This document shows, piece after piece, positions 5,793-5,876 of a stretch of 5,876 bases of DNA. Origin of the DNA: Treponema sp. (GTDB taxonomy: Bacteria > Spirochaetota > Spirochaetia > Treponematales > Treponemataceae); the NCBI GenBank assembly GCA_024699205.1, contig JAILQA010000135.1, forward strand, positions 1 to 5,876, in the 5' to 3' direction. The notes beneath the pieces are model-generated. The model searched no databases. It was not told the origin of the DNA and worked only from the letters and a program-made list of their open reading frames with translations. The translations under genes and the position numbers were made by a program. Numbering within the stretch: position 1 is the first letter of the stretch; each line of letters begins with the position of its first letter.

Positions 5793-5876
5793 ATGGATTT
5801 AGTACGAAAAAGCGAAAAATATATCCGTGAATGGTATACAAGCAACGAAAAAAAAGCTCTTCTTGTAAAAGGTGCA
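5793..5876 (+). CDS. N-terminus of a probable AAA ATPase (AAA_14/DUF4143 type), cut by the window edge
   Basis: GAGG (5783-5786) lies 6 nt before the ATG, giving a well-placed start. Only 28 residues are visible: a charged helix MDLVRKSEKYIREW, a short linker, then KKALLVKGA. In AAA_14/DUF4143 ATPases this hydrophobic strand is followed directly by RQxGKT/S, the Walker A motif, which would fall just past the edge. These proteins carry an N-terminal ATPase domain and a C-terminal DUF4143 domain, are often multicopy in anaerobes, and have no settled function. The assignment rests on this short similarity by eye, so the family call is moderate while the reading frame itself is well supported. 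The phased repeats directly upstream suggest special regulation. Confidence 0.65.
   Translation, partial: MDLVRKSEKYIREWYTSNEKKALLVKGA

Overview
The window is AT-rich, has homopolymer-rich intergenic DNA and all its genes lie on the + strand. Two overlapping genes for predicted lipoproteins, Cys-rich relaxed lipoboxes and general gene style suggest a spirochaete, most likely a Treponema. Histidine biosynthesis genes would fit a gut or rumen commensal species better than the auxotrophic pathogens. This assignment is inference from style; there is no rRNA or other marker gene here.

Layout. (1) Positions 2-1000 hold the 3' part of a membrane-anchored alpha/beta-hydrolase-fold protein whose catalytic Ser and His positions appear replaced (Ala and Asn), so it may be a pseudoenzyme. 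(2) A 125-bp gap with a candidate promoter and a small palindrome leads into a compact operon: long-form hisG, hisB (imidazoleglycerol-phosphate dehydratase only) and an RNase HI gene whose ATG directly follows the hisB stop codon. A strong intrinsic terminator at 3151-3197 closes it. (3) Two overlapping genes of unknown function follow (3242-4339 and 4326-5594), both with N-termini resembling lipoprotein signal peptides. (4) The last gap (5595-5792) holds an imperfect inverted repeat, then three copies of an 18-bp motif at exact 32-bp spacing. These end just before a gene cut by the window edge, whose first 28 residues look like an AAA ATPase of the DUF4143-associated type.

How they work together. 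hisG and hisB encode the first and a middle step of histidine synthesis; the other his genes must lie elsewhere. RNase HI probably rides on the same transcript for expression rather than for a shared pathway. The two lipoproteins are probably translationally coupled and may act together at the cell envelope. The most unusual element is the phased repeat array in front of the ATPase gene, which looks like a multi-site operator or a recognition array for that locus.
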